In this document: one piece after another, positions 6,653-16,135 of the stretch
Numbering within the stretch: position 1 is the stretch's first letter
Layout of the letters: every line of letters starts with the position of its first letter
IMG/VR virus record: IMGVR_UViG_3300020430_002026
Coordinates: 1-40,533 of that record
Reading direction: 5' to 3' (one strand)
Origin: a virus
Length of the DNA: 40,533 nt
Program-made: the position numbers and the translations under genes
The notes under the pieces: model-generated
The model's database searches: none
Seen by the model: the letters and a program-made list of their open reading frames with translations, nothing else
What the model was told of the DNA's origin: nothing

Positions 6653-7269
6653 CTTCCTATCACCATGTGTCTTTCGTAAGAGCTTTCTTTTCCCTTGAAT
6701 GTCTTGGAACCAGTATAGTATATATCGCTGAGTTTACATGCTTCTGCGAGTTCCTCCGGTGAGTCATGGCAATTGATATGCTCGTCTTCACTCCGGTTGC
6801 TGTTACTCTGGCATATAAGCAGGGTTGTTGCCGGCTTCGACCTCATCATAAGTTCAAAATCATCGGGTTCCATATGTTCCGAGCTGGTGTTAATGAGTAC
6901 CGAAAACCAGTCATTGTGATCAAGGTAGTAGTCAATTGCATCTTCTACCAGATACACGCTCGTAGGACATATCTGCTTTCCGATCCTCTTTGCACCAATG
7001 TCGGTGTCTATGTTGTAGAGGGTATTGCTTACGCCGGCCAACCTCAATAGATGCGATTGCACGGCATACCAAGCACCGGCCACCATGATGATGTCTTTTT
7101 CATTGATGTAGGGTAACGCCTCGTCAACCAGCCACTGCTTACTCGCAAGCTGATTAGGCCCTATTGCGTCATACATGTCAATAACGCGAAATAGGTCAAG
7201 GTCGGGATTTGTTCTTGAATCTATGATAAGCTTTCTGCTTATGTCGAATATTTTTCTATAGAGTTCCAT
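6649..7269 (-). CDS. SAM-methyltransferase-like protein
   Basis: 206 aa. DIIMVAGAWYAVQSHLLRLAG (59-79) sits where a class I methyltransferase has its SAM-binding glycine loop, although the GxGxG pattern is reduced to AGAWY. NIDTDIGAKRIG (86-97) matches the acidic strand end that binds the SAM ribose, and INTSSEHM (126-133) fits motif IV. It belongs with short methyltransferase-like proteins often found near glycosyltransferases in marine phages; that is a memory of the family, not shown here. It overlaps the upstream glycosyltransferase by 31 nt. The acceptor is unknown. Confidence 0.5.
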   Translation of the reverse strand: MELYRKIFDISRKLIIDSRTNPDLDLFRVIDMYDAIGPNQLASKQWLVDEALPYINEKDIIMVAGAWYAVQSHLLRLAGVSNTLYNIDTDIGAKRIGKQICPTSVYLVEDAIDYYLDHNDWFSVLINTSSEHMEPDDFELMMRSKPATTLLICQSNSNRSEDEHINCHDSPEELAEACKLSDIYYTGSKTFKGKESSYERHMVIGR

Positions 7270-7853
7270 TCGAGGTTATTCCAACTTTCAATCGCTGCCT
7301 TCATTAACAATGGGTTTGCTTTTGATGACATAATGCCATCGCGGTGGTGGCCAATATCAAACCCCTCATTGTATATAAAACCATCGATGCCCTTGTACTT
7401 GCGCATCCAATAATCACGGTTGCCGATAAATCGCTTCCATATATGATCCGTCATACCGGCTGTCCATGACATCACTGTGGAATTGACTACAGTATCATAC
7501 CGGTGACGTATGTAGTATTCTTCTTTGTCCCTTTTCCAGTAGGCTGACACGAGGTGTAGCTTGTCATAGCTTATGATATATGCTCTCGGATCAGAGTGTA
7601 CTACAATGTCGAGATCAAAGAATACACATTCACCTTTCACAGGAAATTCATTACTGAGTAGAGCAAGCTTATTCCACCATTTTTTAAGTGTAGGTTTTTT
7701 GAAAAAGGGAATTGTCTCCACCTCAACCCCAGTAGGATCATCGGTGTAGCAAATAAATCGAGCCTGTTCGTAGTAAGGCTGTAATGATCTTGCGAGTCTA
7801 TTGACATCGCTCGCGGTATAAAGTGTACCGCCCTTCACAAAGATTATGTTCAT
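7239..7853 (-). CDS. glycosyltransferase, GT-A DxD type
   Basis: 204 aa. The protein starts MNIIFVKGGTLYTASDVNRL, has the FICYTDDP strand, and then CVFFDLDIVVHSDP with the DxD at 80-82 that binds metal and nucleotide sugar. The order and spacing resemble the neighbouring glycosyltransferase at 7850 and both domains of the tandem enzyme, so the cassette carries four related transferase domains. The start overlaps the upstream stop by 4 nt (ATGA). The expected role is decoration of a virion protein or a surface glycan, given the adjacent tail-fibre genes. Confidence 0.7.
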   Translation of the reverse strand: MNIIFVKGGTLYTASDVNRLARSLQPYYEQARFICYTDDPTGVEVETIPFFKKPTLKKWWNKLALLSNEFPVKGECVFFDLDIVVHSDPRAYIISYDKLHLVSAYWKRDKEEYYIRHRYDTVVNSTVMSWTAGMTDHIWKRFIGNRDYWMRKYKGIDGFIYNEGFDIGHHRDGIMSSKANPLLMKAAIESWNNLEWNSIEKYST

Positions 7854-8551
7854 CCAATAAATTTACTATAGTGTATAAGCACCACCTGATCTGACCAGTC
7901 TTCTGGTCCGAGTTTGAGAAAGTCGCCTTGAGTTGCATCATAGTACGCATAGTTAATTTCAAGGTGATTTTCTTTATTCCATCGAGCTGCAAGATGTGGA
8001 GCAGCTGTGGTATGTTTAGTAGTCATCTCGCTTACAAAATTTTGTTCACCGAAATAAGGAACTGTGATTAGACCCTCGTCAAAGTATTTAGTCATCCACT
8101 TCATAGGATCTTCGTAGAATGTGTCATACACTTGAGTATTCTCATTAGCATGCCACTTATAAAAGCCACCATCGAGCTGGCATGTAGGATACAGCGTCCA
8201 CCATTTTTCAAGTGAACCGATACCGCCTTTCGGTACCTTCATATCAAGAAGTGGCGTAGGGTCATTGACTACTTCTTGGTCGACATCCATGACGATACAC
8301 ATGTCACCCTTCTTGTACTTGACAAAGTCTTTCTTAAAGAAGTCAACCTTGTACCACGCTTCCCTCATTTCAGGATGCAATTCACGGTTAAGCTTGATTT
8401 TCTTGATACCTTTTGCTACTCGTTCCTTTTTATCGGTGTAGCAATAAAACGTGAATGGTTTATTATACCATTGTTTGATAGATTTGTAAAGGCTATTTAC
8501 GTTATCGAGTGAATATTTTTTACCGTAGCATAATGTAAATATATGTAGCAT
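7850..8551 (-). CDS. glycosyltransferase, GT-A DxD type
   Basis: 233 aa from the ATG at 8551, which follows the upstream stop by one base and has GGAAG at good spacing; a longer frame would need a TTG inside the previous gene. MLHIFTLCYGKKYSLDNVNSLYKSI and FTFYCYTD are typical opening strands. CIVMDVDQEVVNDP carries the DxD at 89-91. TVPYFGEQNFVSEM and VVLIHYSKFIG fit the acceptor and C-terminal strands. It is the first enzyme after the tail-fibre genes in the same operon, so it is probably expressed late and acts on fibre protein or surface sugar. Confidence 0.7.
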   Translation of the reverse strand: MLHIFTLCYGKKYSLDNVNSLYKSIKQWYNKPFTFYCYTDKKERVAKGIKKIKLNRELHPEMREAWYKVDFFKKDFVKYKKGDMCIVMDVDQEVVNDPTPLLDMKVPKGGIGSLEKWWTLYPTCQLDGGFYKWHANENTQVYDTFYEDPMKWMTKYFDEGLITVPYFGEQNFVSEMTTKHTTAAPHLAARWNKENHLEINYAYYDATQGDFLKLGPEDWSDQVVLIHYSKFIG

Positions 8552-8552
8552 A

Positions 8553-9080
8553 TCAGTCTTCCAGTAATTCAATGGCGCACTTGATCATTTCAAATGGCGT
8601 CTTAGCTCTCCTAGCTTTTTGTTTCAATTCCTTGTTCTTTGATTCTTTGACTTTGTCATTGTCAAACAGCCACAGCTTAGTCATAAACATGAACTCTTTG
8701 GTTATCCTGTCTTCGGCAGCATCTTTAGAAAAAAGCATCCCGTTGAGGTCTCTAAACACCGCTTCGCGAACCTGCTGTTCTGTCTTGATCTGAAGACCAT
8801 GATCCTGTTCAGCAACCTCGGTAGGAATCCATCCTTCTTGTTGACCGATAAAAATAGCGGCCTGCTCAAACTCCTTGCGTTGAACTCTGTTCTTTTCAGC
8901 GGTACGATCGATGATGTCATCAAAGTTGATTTCGGCTTCTTCAAGGAAAGCAACATATGCTTTGTCGTGTGGGTTAACTTCCACGATTTCAGGGTAGATA
9001 GTACCTTCACCGTCTTCCCATAAAACTTCGACGATGGATCTATCTTCGGCCAAAAATGTGGCATCAATAAATTTTCTCAT
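8553..9080 (-). CDS. virion-associated or fibre-associated protein, function unknown
   Basis: 175 aa. An N-terminal beta segment (MRKFIDATFLAEDRSIVEVLWEDGEGTIYPEIVEVN) is followed by a largely helical, charged region (EEAEINFDDIIDRTAEKNRVQRKEFEQAAIFIGQQ ... ELKQKARRAKTPFEMIKCAIELLED). It overlaps the upstream fibre gene by 4 nt (ATGA). The position between tail fibre and glycosyltransferases suggests a fibre assembly factor or a small virion protein. No family was recognised. Confidence 0.6.
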   Translation of the reverse strand: MRKFIDATFLAEDRSIVEVLWEDGEGTIYPEIVEVNPHDKAYVAFLEEAEINFDDIIDRTAEKNRVQRKEFEQAAIFIGQQEGWIPTEVAEQDHGLQIKTEQQVREAVFRDLNGMLFSKDAAEDRITKEFMFMTKLWLFDNDKVKESKNKELKQKARRAKTPFEMIKCAIELLED

Positions 9081-9988
9081 ATCCTTTGGATCCTTAAAAA
9101 GTAAGTGTTCGCTGTTACAGCAGTACCATTTGGAAACTCCTGTGCACGATAGTCGTTAGTATTTACATATCTCGTTTGATAGTTACCAGAGCCGTTCAAT
9201 ATAGTATTGGCCATACCAGAGCCACGGTTATTGCCTCCCTGATTGATGTTATATCGAATCTTTTGTGCTCCCCAGTATCTCATATCGGCCGTTAGTAGTG
9301 CGTCGCTACTCGCTTGGCTAAGAGTCTGTATGTCATCATCAGATCTTAAGATCATTGCTGATTGTGACTGCGCTGTTAAAGTGCCTTGGTTTGTTCTGAA
9401 CAGATAATAGTTTGTTACTGTAAACGGTTGGTCAAGTGTTTCGCCAATTCCTCCTGCAGTATAGGCTCCAGTGTTTGCTCTTGTATCTGAAAAGACTGCA
9501 GTATTACTTATGAGAGTATGGCCTGATAGTGATGTTCCGGTGTGGATTCTATAAGTCCCGTCTCGGTCAGCACCATCAACCAGCTGGCCGATAGCATAAT
9601 CGTAAAATGTATCATACATATCTGTGTTAGTCATGGCATATATATTGCCACCACTCTGATATAGAAAGTTTTTACGGTTGCTTGTGTCGGCTGGCTCTGT
9701 TAGATTTTCTACGGTTTGATTTAATCTTGAGTAACCTACAGTAACTGTGCCCGGCTCAGCTGTTTCAGCTTCTGTTGCAAACCGATCGACTCTTGTAATT
9801 GATGCACCGGCTGTCTTACGAGTATCGTTAATTGTGCCTAAGTCACCGCCGCTTGATGGCACTGTAATATCAACTGAAGGATCAGCTCCATATAGGTTTA
9901 TACACCGAGACCTGATTTGTCCGATATGTGTATCAGTCATTTCACGAAGATCTGAGCCGTCATAATATAGTGGGCGTCTAAAAGCCAT
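9077..9988 (-). CDS. putative tail fibre / receptor-binding virion protein
   Basis: 303 aa, rich in Thr, Ser, Asn and Gly with short strands, as in phage fibre distal parts. The N-terminus MAFRRPLYYDGSDLREMTDTHIGQIRSRCINLYG is a likely attachment segment. The C-terminal half (RYNINQGGNNRGSGMANTILNGSGNYQTRYVNTNDYRAQEFPNGTAVTANTYFLRIQRI) looks like an adhesin tip. Shine-Dalgarno GGAGC precedes the ATG, 2 nt after the upstream fibre gene. The receptor-binding role is inferred from composition and position. Confidence 0.55.
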   Translation of the reverse strand: MAFRRPLYYDGSDLREMTDTHIGQIRSRCINLYGADPSVDITVPSSGGDLGTINDTRKTAGASITRVDRFATEAETAEPGTVTVGYSRLNQTVENLTEPADTSNRKNFLYQSGGNIYAMTNTDMYDTFYDYAIGQLVDGADRDGTYRIHTGTSLSGHTLISNTAVFSDTRANTGAYTAGGIGETLDQPFTVTNYYLFRTNQGTLTAQSQSAMILRSDDDIQTLSQASSDALLTADMRYWGAQKIRYNINQGGNNRGSGMANTILNGSGNYQTRYVNTNDYRAQEFPNGTAVTANTYFLRIQRI

Positions 9989-9990
9989 GA

Positions 9991-10656
9991 TTAAGCTCCT
10001 GCGGCGTACAGCGTTTTTACAGCGGTCCCTGCCGAGTCATAGATTATGAGAGATACTTCTGATGCCAGCTTGGCACGAGTAATTGCATCGTCAGCTACAT
10101 CGACTGTGGCAATAGTGCCGTCTGCAATCTTGGCCGATGTAACCTGTCCGTCAAGGATTTTAGCAGTTGTGATAGCATCATTGGCAATTGTAACTGCACC
10201 CGTAGATGCCATAGTAGCATCGCCTGACATAAGCACTTCTTCGAAATGAGTGCCATCACCAACCAGCATATTACCGGCTGCGTTGTCTGCGGTAGCGAAA
10301 TCTCCGGTTACTGTTACCCCTGTTGCAGTAACATCGATCATAGTAGTTCCGCCGCTTTGAACTTGCAGCGTGCCGTCTCCGGCATCGTTAATGATTGAGT
10401 TGCTGCCGTCGTGGTAAATCTGCAGGTCGTCGCTGTCACCGAGTCTGATTCGGTTAACAGTAAGACCAGTACTATCTCCAAGGTTCAACTGAGTAAGGTC
10501 ATCACCGGCTTTGATTTCATTTAAGGCACTGACCAGATCAGTGGCAGCAAACGAAGAATCTAAGTTTGCCAGGTCGCCTTGATTCGTTCCAAGGGTATTG
10601 GTTTTCTGCCTCCACGTATCGAAGGTATCTGTAAGAAGTACGTTAATTATTGCCAT
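9991..10656 (-). CDS. tail fibre-like protein with repeats
   Basis: 221 aa. The segment LGDSDDLQIYHDGSNSIIND followed by LQVQSGGTTMIDVTATGVTVTGD is the beta-strand fibre repeat common in marine phage tail fibres. Near the C-terminus a short motif of the type AIT-x-AKI-x-DG recurs (AITTAKILDG, VTSAKIADG, AITRAKLAS), as in trimeric fibre shafts. It overlaps the coiled-coil gene upstream by 14 nt. It probably forms a shaft linking the baseplate to the distal fibre protein at 9077. Confidence 0.65.
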   Translation of the reverse strand: MAIINVLLTDTFDTWRQKTNTLGTNQGDLANLDSSFAATDLVSALNEIKAGDDLTQLNLGDSTGLTVNRIRLGDSDDLQIYHDGSNSIINDAGDGTLQVQSGGTTMIDVTATGVTVTGDFATADNAAGNMLVGDGTHFEEVLMSGDATMASTGAVTIANDAITTAKILDGQVTSAKIADGTIATVDVADDAITRAKLASEVSLIIYDSAGTAVKTLYAAGA

Positions 10657-10846
10657 TGATCAGATCTCTTATCATTTGTTTCAATTCAGCTACATCATTC
10701 TTGAGGTCCTGAATCTCTTGTTTATCAAGGGCAGCTCGACGCTGCTTCTCTCTTGCAGCTTCTAAAGCATTCCTATCTGTATTTATTACGGCCATGTTAG
10801 AGGTATCTCTAACTAGGCCAGTTCTATTTTCGATCTTTACTTTCAT
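10643..10846 (-). CDS. short coiled-coil virion protein
   Basis: 67 aa. After a short N-terminal part (MKVKIENRTGLVRDTSNMAVINTD) the rest is a heptad-like helix: RNALEAAREKQRRAALDKQEIQDLKNDVAELKQMIRDLING. This suggests a trimerisation or connector coil beside the fibre proteins. The start overlaps the stop of the 1759-aa gene (TAATG), so the two are translationally coupled. Confidence 0.65.
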   Translation of the reverse strand: MKVKIENRTGLVRDTSNMAVINTDRNALEAAREKQRRAALDKQEIQDLKNDVAELKQMIRDLINGNN

Positions 10847-13800
10847 TATGTACCCAACGCAATCGCTCTAAAGTTTCTAATTCTTGGAACTTTTGTTGAC
10901 TGCTGAGACTTCATAACGATCTTAATTTGGAAGGTCGTAAAGTTCGGGCTAATATTGTTAATCGTAAAGGAGTAATCTCTGAACACTGTTGGGTCATCGC
11001 TTGTTGCTACAGTAGTATCCAAGGATGCCTGAGTATACGTGAGTGTACCAAAATCAACGTCCGAAGAAGATTCCTGAGTACGATAGTAAACTTCAATCTC
11101 TGAGCCAGATGGCTGGTTAGCAGTAAACATTACCCTGATAGCTTGGCTATCCTGATCGAGGTTGATTCTTCGAGTAATGTACTTAGCAAGAACACTACCA
11201 CCGGTAGCTGCTGTTTCTGCTAAGTAGTTTTGTACTACGTTACCACCTGTTCCAGATGCTATAGGCTTATCAATTCTATTGTTGACATTTACCAGTGAGA
11301 ATCTTTCAAGGTCAATCATAGGACTTAAGAAGTCAGAGGTTGATGTCATTACAACTCTCATAATACCTGACTTGTTACCGCTGTTATTGTTTGTCTCGTT
11401 AATTGTAGAAGCAATCATCTTTGGAGTGTCAAAGAAGTAGTTCTCATTTGGAATAAAGGCCGTATATGCAGTTGGTGTTCCTCCGTATGCAGACTCATTA
11501 CCAGCAATTGATTTACCATTAAGAAGCTTGATTCCATAAGTAGTGCTAGTTCCCGGCAAGTTGATTTCCCTTACAATCGGGTACATTGAATCAAACATCT
11601 TGTTTTCGGTTGCAGTGACTGCTAATCCACCACCTTGTGCATCACCTGTTGCAGCTGATCCAGTTACTGTAATGGTGTATCTGTCTTGCTCAACTCCTGA
11701 GATAGTGTGAGTAGCATTTAGCTGAGAGGTTGTAAGACCACCGACTGTCGCAGCACCGGCAATTGTTACTGAGCTGCCAGTTGGCATGCCGTGGTTCTTG
11801 TGCTCAACCGTAACATCATTAGATGCATTTGTTGTAATCAGAGGAGAGGCTTCCAGCTGTCTTACAGGAATAGCCGTGTTGTGGAAGATACACTCGTTTG
11901 CTACCGACGTATTAAAGACCGCTCTTGAAATCTGGAACTTCAGGTCTTTTGTTTGATCGGCTGACCAGGTTGAACCGTTTTGTGACTTAAACAGGACACC
12001 TGCATAAGGTGCAGAAGAAATCCTACGAGTCGTTCCAAGAGAGTTCTGGCCAAGTTCTGCAATATAGGCTTCATATTCGATACTGTTTGCAAGCAGACAG
12101 ATAGCGTATTCTACATTAGCTCTCAGGTAGATAGGAGCCGGGAATGTAAATTCTGTCACACTTGATGCATCGGCCGAAACCGTAACATCTGCTGCAGGTT
12201 TAACCACCTCACCAAGAGGAATAATCTCGGTTGTAGGATAACCGTTATCAACTGTTCTAATTTGCAGTGTGATAGGAATGTTTGCATCTTTCTTCTTAAA
12301 GAAGATACCAACCTTGGTAATAAATGCACCTTCCTGGTTGTCCACAATAAACGTTTGTGCTAATGGGTCAACCCATCCAACTGTTCTCTGACCTGTTCCA
12401 GTAACCTGAGTGTTAGTCTGAGATTCTTGGACAGACTCCTGAGTTAGTCGAGGAGATCTTAAGCTGACTTCCTGTGTGGTATTGATAAGACCCTGTGCAG
12501 AGTACTGAGCCTGAGCAGATGTAGTAATATTTGCATCTGTATCGTTGGCATCGTCAACCAGCTTAAAGTTACGTTGGCCTGTTCTAAATCTTACAGTTGA
12601 AGTATTAGGAATGTAGAACTCGCCGAATAATTCACCGGCGGCATCGGTAATGAGGTTACCACTTCCATCCGGGTGAGCAGTTGCAGATGCATTTGGCTCT
12701 GGATCGACAGGATTTGTTGAGAAGCGCGTAAAGTTTGCTTGAGTAATTTCTCTACAGAAAGCACTTACGTCAATACCGTCAAAGAATGGGAAGACTCTTG
12801 TGTTAGGCTTCATACGAGTAGCATGGAACTTAATTCTACGTGACCTGATAAACGGCGCAAAGTTGACATCTACAACCCTTTCACCGATATTAGTCTGAAC
12901 TGTACCAGGAGCAATCCTTGCTCTTGTACCGGTTCTTTGTTGGCCTTCTACTCGTGTAGTAATTGTATTCTGGAAGAGTCTGCGGCCTTGTCTCTGTGTA
13001 GCACCGAACGCAGTACTTTCAGTACCTGTCCATTGAGTTTGCCACTCATTCCATACTGTACCAAAGACACCGTCATCATTCGAAAGGTTATTAACTACAT
13101 CAAACAATCCTTCGTTGTCAATAATCAACTCAGGTCTTGTGTCGGTATCCTTCCACTCATCGCTTTCAGGTGTAAGATCGATTTGACCGATCCAAGCAAA
13201 GACATCGTAGGGGTTAACATTTTCATGCCCTGAAGCGAATGGCTGCTCAATAATGGTAGTGTTGGTATATGGCAATGAAAGAACATCGCCTGTAATCTGG
13301 TAGTTTGAAGAATCGGCAGCGGTCAGTGTAAAGTTCGTGTTGCCTTCATAGAACTGAGGTCTTGCTTCACCGTTAGTGCCGTCAATTGAAGTTCTGTAAT
13401 CTGGATCAGAAACATCGCCTACGTTATGTCCATAGAATGGATCAACTACAAAGCCGTTCTTAAATCTATCGACGTTATTAGCATCAATGATTTGTTCATC
13501 GGCCGCTTCTTTTTCAAGTAGTGATAGGGATGTATAGTATTCAAGGTTGGTAATACGATCTTCAAGGCGACCAATGTCACGCATAGTAAATCGCTTGTTA
13601 TCTCTAAACTGTACTCTTACGTCATCTGTATCAAATGTATAAGCATTTAAGAAGACAGTATAAAGAGTCATGCCGTCAGATGAATCTGCCGGAGTAGGAG
13701 GTGTTTGGCTACTTACACCCTTAATAACTTTAAAGTTACCGTTAGGATCTAAGAAGATCTTGTCAGTTCTTGGTAAGTAGAACTGGAAGTCCGAGATAAT

Positions 13801-16125
13801 GTTTGAAGCAATCTTCGGCGTTTCAATTGCCAAAGCACCTGTGCCTGTAAAGTTTGCACCGGTATTATCAAGCCTTGGTCTAAAGTCAAGAACGTCTCTC
13901 AGCTGAACTGTAGAACCAGTTGACAGGTTATATGATGGGATATCCTCATAGGCAACCGCACCGTCATATGAATCAACGGAGAAGTAGTCACCGGCCGAAG
14001 CTGAGAAGAAGTCAAAGACAATCTTAATTCTACCTGTCGGAGCAAGTGCACCAGGTTTTCTGGTAATACTACCGATTGCATAGAAGTTATCTCTTTGTCC
14101 ATTATCTACCGTGTACCTGTCAATAATGTTGACATCTGAGGTTGTAGCATTGGTGCTAAAGTCAGCAGCCATATGAACTGCAGTAACTCGATAAATGTCA
14201 GCTTTACCAAGTGAAATGGTAGTGGCTGTTGCTGTACCGGATGTAGTCTTATTAATCTCTTGGCCAGAGTTCAGAGTTTTCTGAGCTTCTTCTGCAAGTG
14301 ACTTAATAACTGTTGCCACCACTGTAAGAGTTGCTGTACCTGATACACCTTGGCCTGTTAAGTCAATCTCAATGTTAATATTACCAGCCGAGCCACCGCC
14401 TGTACTTACTGTAACTGCACCTGTTGCAGCTGCATTATACACTGTGCCGCTATTGGCATCAGCGATGTAAAAGTCATTGGCGGTGATCGGCGACTGAAAT
14501 ACTTCGTTTGAGCCAGCACCAAGAGTAGCGTTTGCTACACCGTTTGTGGTTGTCATAGTAAGAACTCGACGAACCGTCATTGTGGTGTCAATGGCATTTG
14601 TATCTGTTCTGATTGTCTTAATAGCATCAAATGGCATCTTGTAAAGCAGGTTATTTGCACCTGTTTCGAAAAGCTGTGCTTGGCTTGAAGCTTGAACAAA
14701 GTCACCGCTAAAGTCACTGCCGGTTGAACCGCCGGTTGTTAAGAACTTTTCGGCATCTCCCTTGAAGGTCTTACCAGAGTTCATCTGCAAGTCAAAGATG
14801 TAAAGTTTATATTGTTCGGTGCCAGATCCCTGTGTGCCAGAGTGAAGTTCGATAGCTCTTACTCTTGCAGTACCTACAGTTGCTGAAGACCCATCAATAA
14901 TGTTAATCTTTTCAAATTGATTAACATTTGGCAAGTTCATCGCCACACCGGAAGTCGGTGAAATCAGTGAATAGTTACCAAGCTGGAATGCAGTAACTGC
15001 GTTAACAATTTGTTCTGTGTCCCTTGCCTTATCTACGGCAACGTACTTAGTCTGTAATGTGTCGATTTCATAGCCTCGGACATATGCTTTACCAGGTTCA
15101 AGACCAACTGCAAGCTTGGCAGCATCACCGCCGTCAGCAGCTGAAAAGATACCACGATTATTGCCTGAAGCAAGGTGTTCCCTAACATCGATATTAAACG
15201 GTGTTACTGTATAGTTACCAGATTCGTCATATGTTCTTCTTGCAAGTGTTTCCTCAAGAATAGAATATTCGGTACTTCTAACATGCTTCTTGATAGCACC
15301 GTTTTCAACACGGAGTAATTCGATAAAGTTGGCGTCTGTAGTTTGAGCTGTAGTAAACTTAGCAAGCGTAAGATCAATCTTATAACGATGTGCACCAGGA
15401 GCAGCAAAGTTAGGTGATCCGGCCGCGTTATCATTAAGGCTTGTATCTTCGGTAGTAGTAGCGAAGGTTTCGGCGATATTAAGACCAACACGATATGAAG
15501 GAGTGTTGCTATACTTATCAAGCACCAGTGTCTGTGACGTTACAAAAGCAAAGATGCCATTGACATAGTATACGCCGGGCTGAATGCTTACAGCAGAACC
15601 GAATCCTACGTCAGTTGAGGCCGAACCAATTTCAGCGCCTCTTGTTACATTGCCGGAATCTACACCGGTAACAACTTCACCGGGAACAAATTCTTTTTGA
15701 GTGTTTGCAGTACCTGAGTTTGTATATTTGACAAACAGTGTAAGGGCATCACTACCAGTCGCAGCAGTAGTGCCAACCACTTTCGCAGTAACACCATTTG
15801 TCTGACCGGTAATTGTAATGCCTTCAAAGTTTGTTCTGTATGATTCAACATCGGCTGAATTATAGGAAGCATTGACTTTAATGAACCCGTATTCAAGGTC
15901 CAGAGCTGTACCGCCTGGGATGATCATCGATCCTTCTTTGAATAGGTGGTCACCAACGTTTGAGACTTGCTGCTGCAGAATAGTCTGCAACTGCGTCATT
16001 TCTCGAGCTTGGATCGCTACCGAAGGTCTGAAAAGAATACGATAATACTTTTCCTTAGGTGCTTTTCCGTCCGACCCCGCTGCGAGAAAATCGTCGTAGT
16101 AGGGTGATACATTAAAATCTGCCAT
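10846..16125 (-). CDS. very large virion/tail structural protein (DUF4815-like)
   Basis: 1759 aa. The N-terminal 85 residues (YRILFRPSVAIQAREMTQLQTILQQQVSNVGDHLFKEGSMIIPGG) match my memory of the DUF4815 family of phage structural proteins. The rest is Thr/Asn/Gly-rich beta structure with several likely Ig-like or carbohydrate-binding segments. The C-terminal part includes jelly-roll-like stretches around residues 1640-1759. It follows gp8 in the baseplate/fibre operon. The likely role is a baseplate-attached long fibre or a peripheral baseplate protein. A Shine-Dalgarno (AGGAA) precedes the ATG. Confidence 0.65.
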   Translation of the reverse strand: MADFNVSPYYDDFLAAGSDGKAPKEKYYRILFRPSVAIQAREMTQLQTILQQQVSNVGDHLFKEGSMIIPGGTALDLEYGFIKVNASYNSADVESYRTNFEGITITGQTNGVTAKVVGTTAATGSDALTLFVKYTNSGTANTQKEFVPGEVVTGVDSGNVTRGAEIGSASTDVGFGSAVSIQPGVYYVNGIFAFVTSQTLVLDKYSNTPSYRVGLNIAETFATTTEDTSLNDNAAGSPNFAAPGAHRYKIDLTLAKFTTAQTTDANFIELLRVENGAIKKHVRSTEYSILEETLARRTYDESGNYTVTPFNIDVREHLASGNNRGIFSAADGGDAAKLAVGLEPGKAYVRGYEIDTLQTKYVAVDKARDTEQIVNAVTAFQLGNYSLISPTSGVAMNLPNVNQFEKINIIDGSSATVGTARVRAIELHSGTQGSGTEQYKLYIFDLQMNSGKTFKGDAEKFLTTGGSTGSDFSGDFVQASSQAQLFETGANNLLYKMPFDAIKTIRTDTNAIDTTMTVRRVLTMTTTNGVANATLGAGSNEVFQSPITANDFYIADANSGTVYNAAATGAVTVSTGGGSAGNINIEIDLTGQGVSGTATLTVVATVIKSLAEEAQKTLNSGQEINKTTSGTATATTISLGKADIYRVTAVHMAADFSTNATTSDVNIIDRYTVDNGQRDNFYAIGSITRKPGALAPTGRIKIVFDFFSASAGDYFSVDSYDGAVAYEDIPSYNLSTGSTVQLRDVLDFRPRLDNTGANFTGTGALAIETPKIASNIISDFQFYLPRTDKIFLDPNGNFKVIKGVSSQTPPTPADSSDGMTLYTVFLNAYTFDTDDVRVQFRDNKRFTMRDIGRLEDRITNLEYYTSLSLLEKEAADEQIIDANNVDRFKNGFVVDPFYGHNVGDVSDPDYRTSIDGTNGEARPQFYEGNTNFTLTAADSSNYQITGDVLSLPYTNTTIIEQPFASGHENVNPYDVFAWIGQIDLTPESDEWKDTDTRPELIIDNEGLFDVVNNLSNDDGVFGTVWNEWQTQWTGTESTAFGATQRQGRRLFQNTITTRVEGQQRTGTRARIAPGTVQTNIGERVVDVNFAPFIRSRRIKFHATRMKPNTRVFPFFDGIDVSAFCREITQANFTRFSTNPVDPEPNASATAHPDGSGNLITDAAGELFGEFYIPNTSTVRFRTGQRNFKLVDDANDTDANITTSAQAQYSAQGLINTTQEVSLRSPRLTQESVQESQTNTQVTGTGQRTVGWVDPLAQTFIVDNQEGAFITKVGIFFKKKDANIPITLQIRTVDNGYPTTEIIPLGEVVKPAADVTVSADASSVTEFTFPAPIYLRANVEYAICLLANSIEYEAYIAELGQNSLGTTRRISSAPYAGVLFKSQNGSTWSADQTKDLKFQISRAVFNTSVANECIFHNTAIPVRQLEASPLITTNASNDVTVEHKNHGMPTGSSVTIAGAATVGGLTTSQLNATHTISGVEQDRYTITVTGSAATGDAQGGGLAVTATENKMFDSMYPIVREINLPGTSTTYGIKLLNGKSIAGNESAYGGTPTAYTAFIPNENYFFDTPKMIASTINETNNNSGNKSGIMRVVMTSTSDFLSPMIDLERFSLVNVNNRIDKPIASGTGGNVVQNYLAETAATGGSVLAKYITRRINLDQDSQAIRVMFTANQPSGSEIEVYYRTQESSSDVDFGTLTYTQASLDTTVATSDDPTVFRDYSFTINNISPNFTTFQIKIVMKSQQSTKVPRIRNFRAIALGT

Positions 16126-16135
16126 GAGTTATTTC

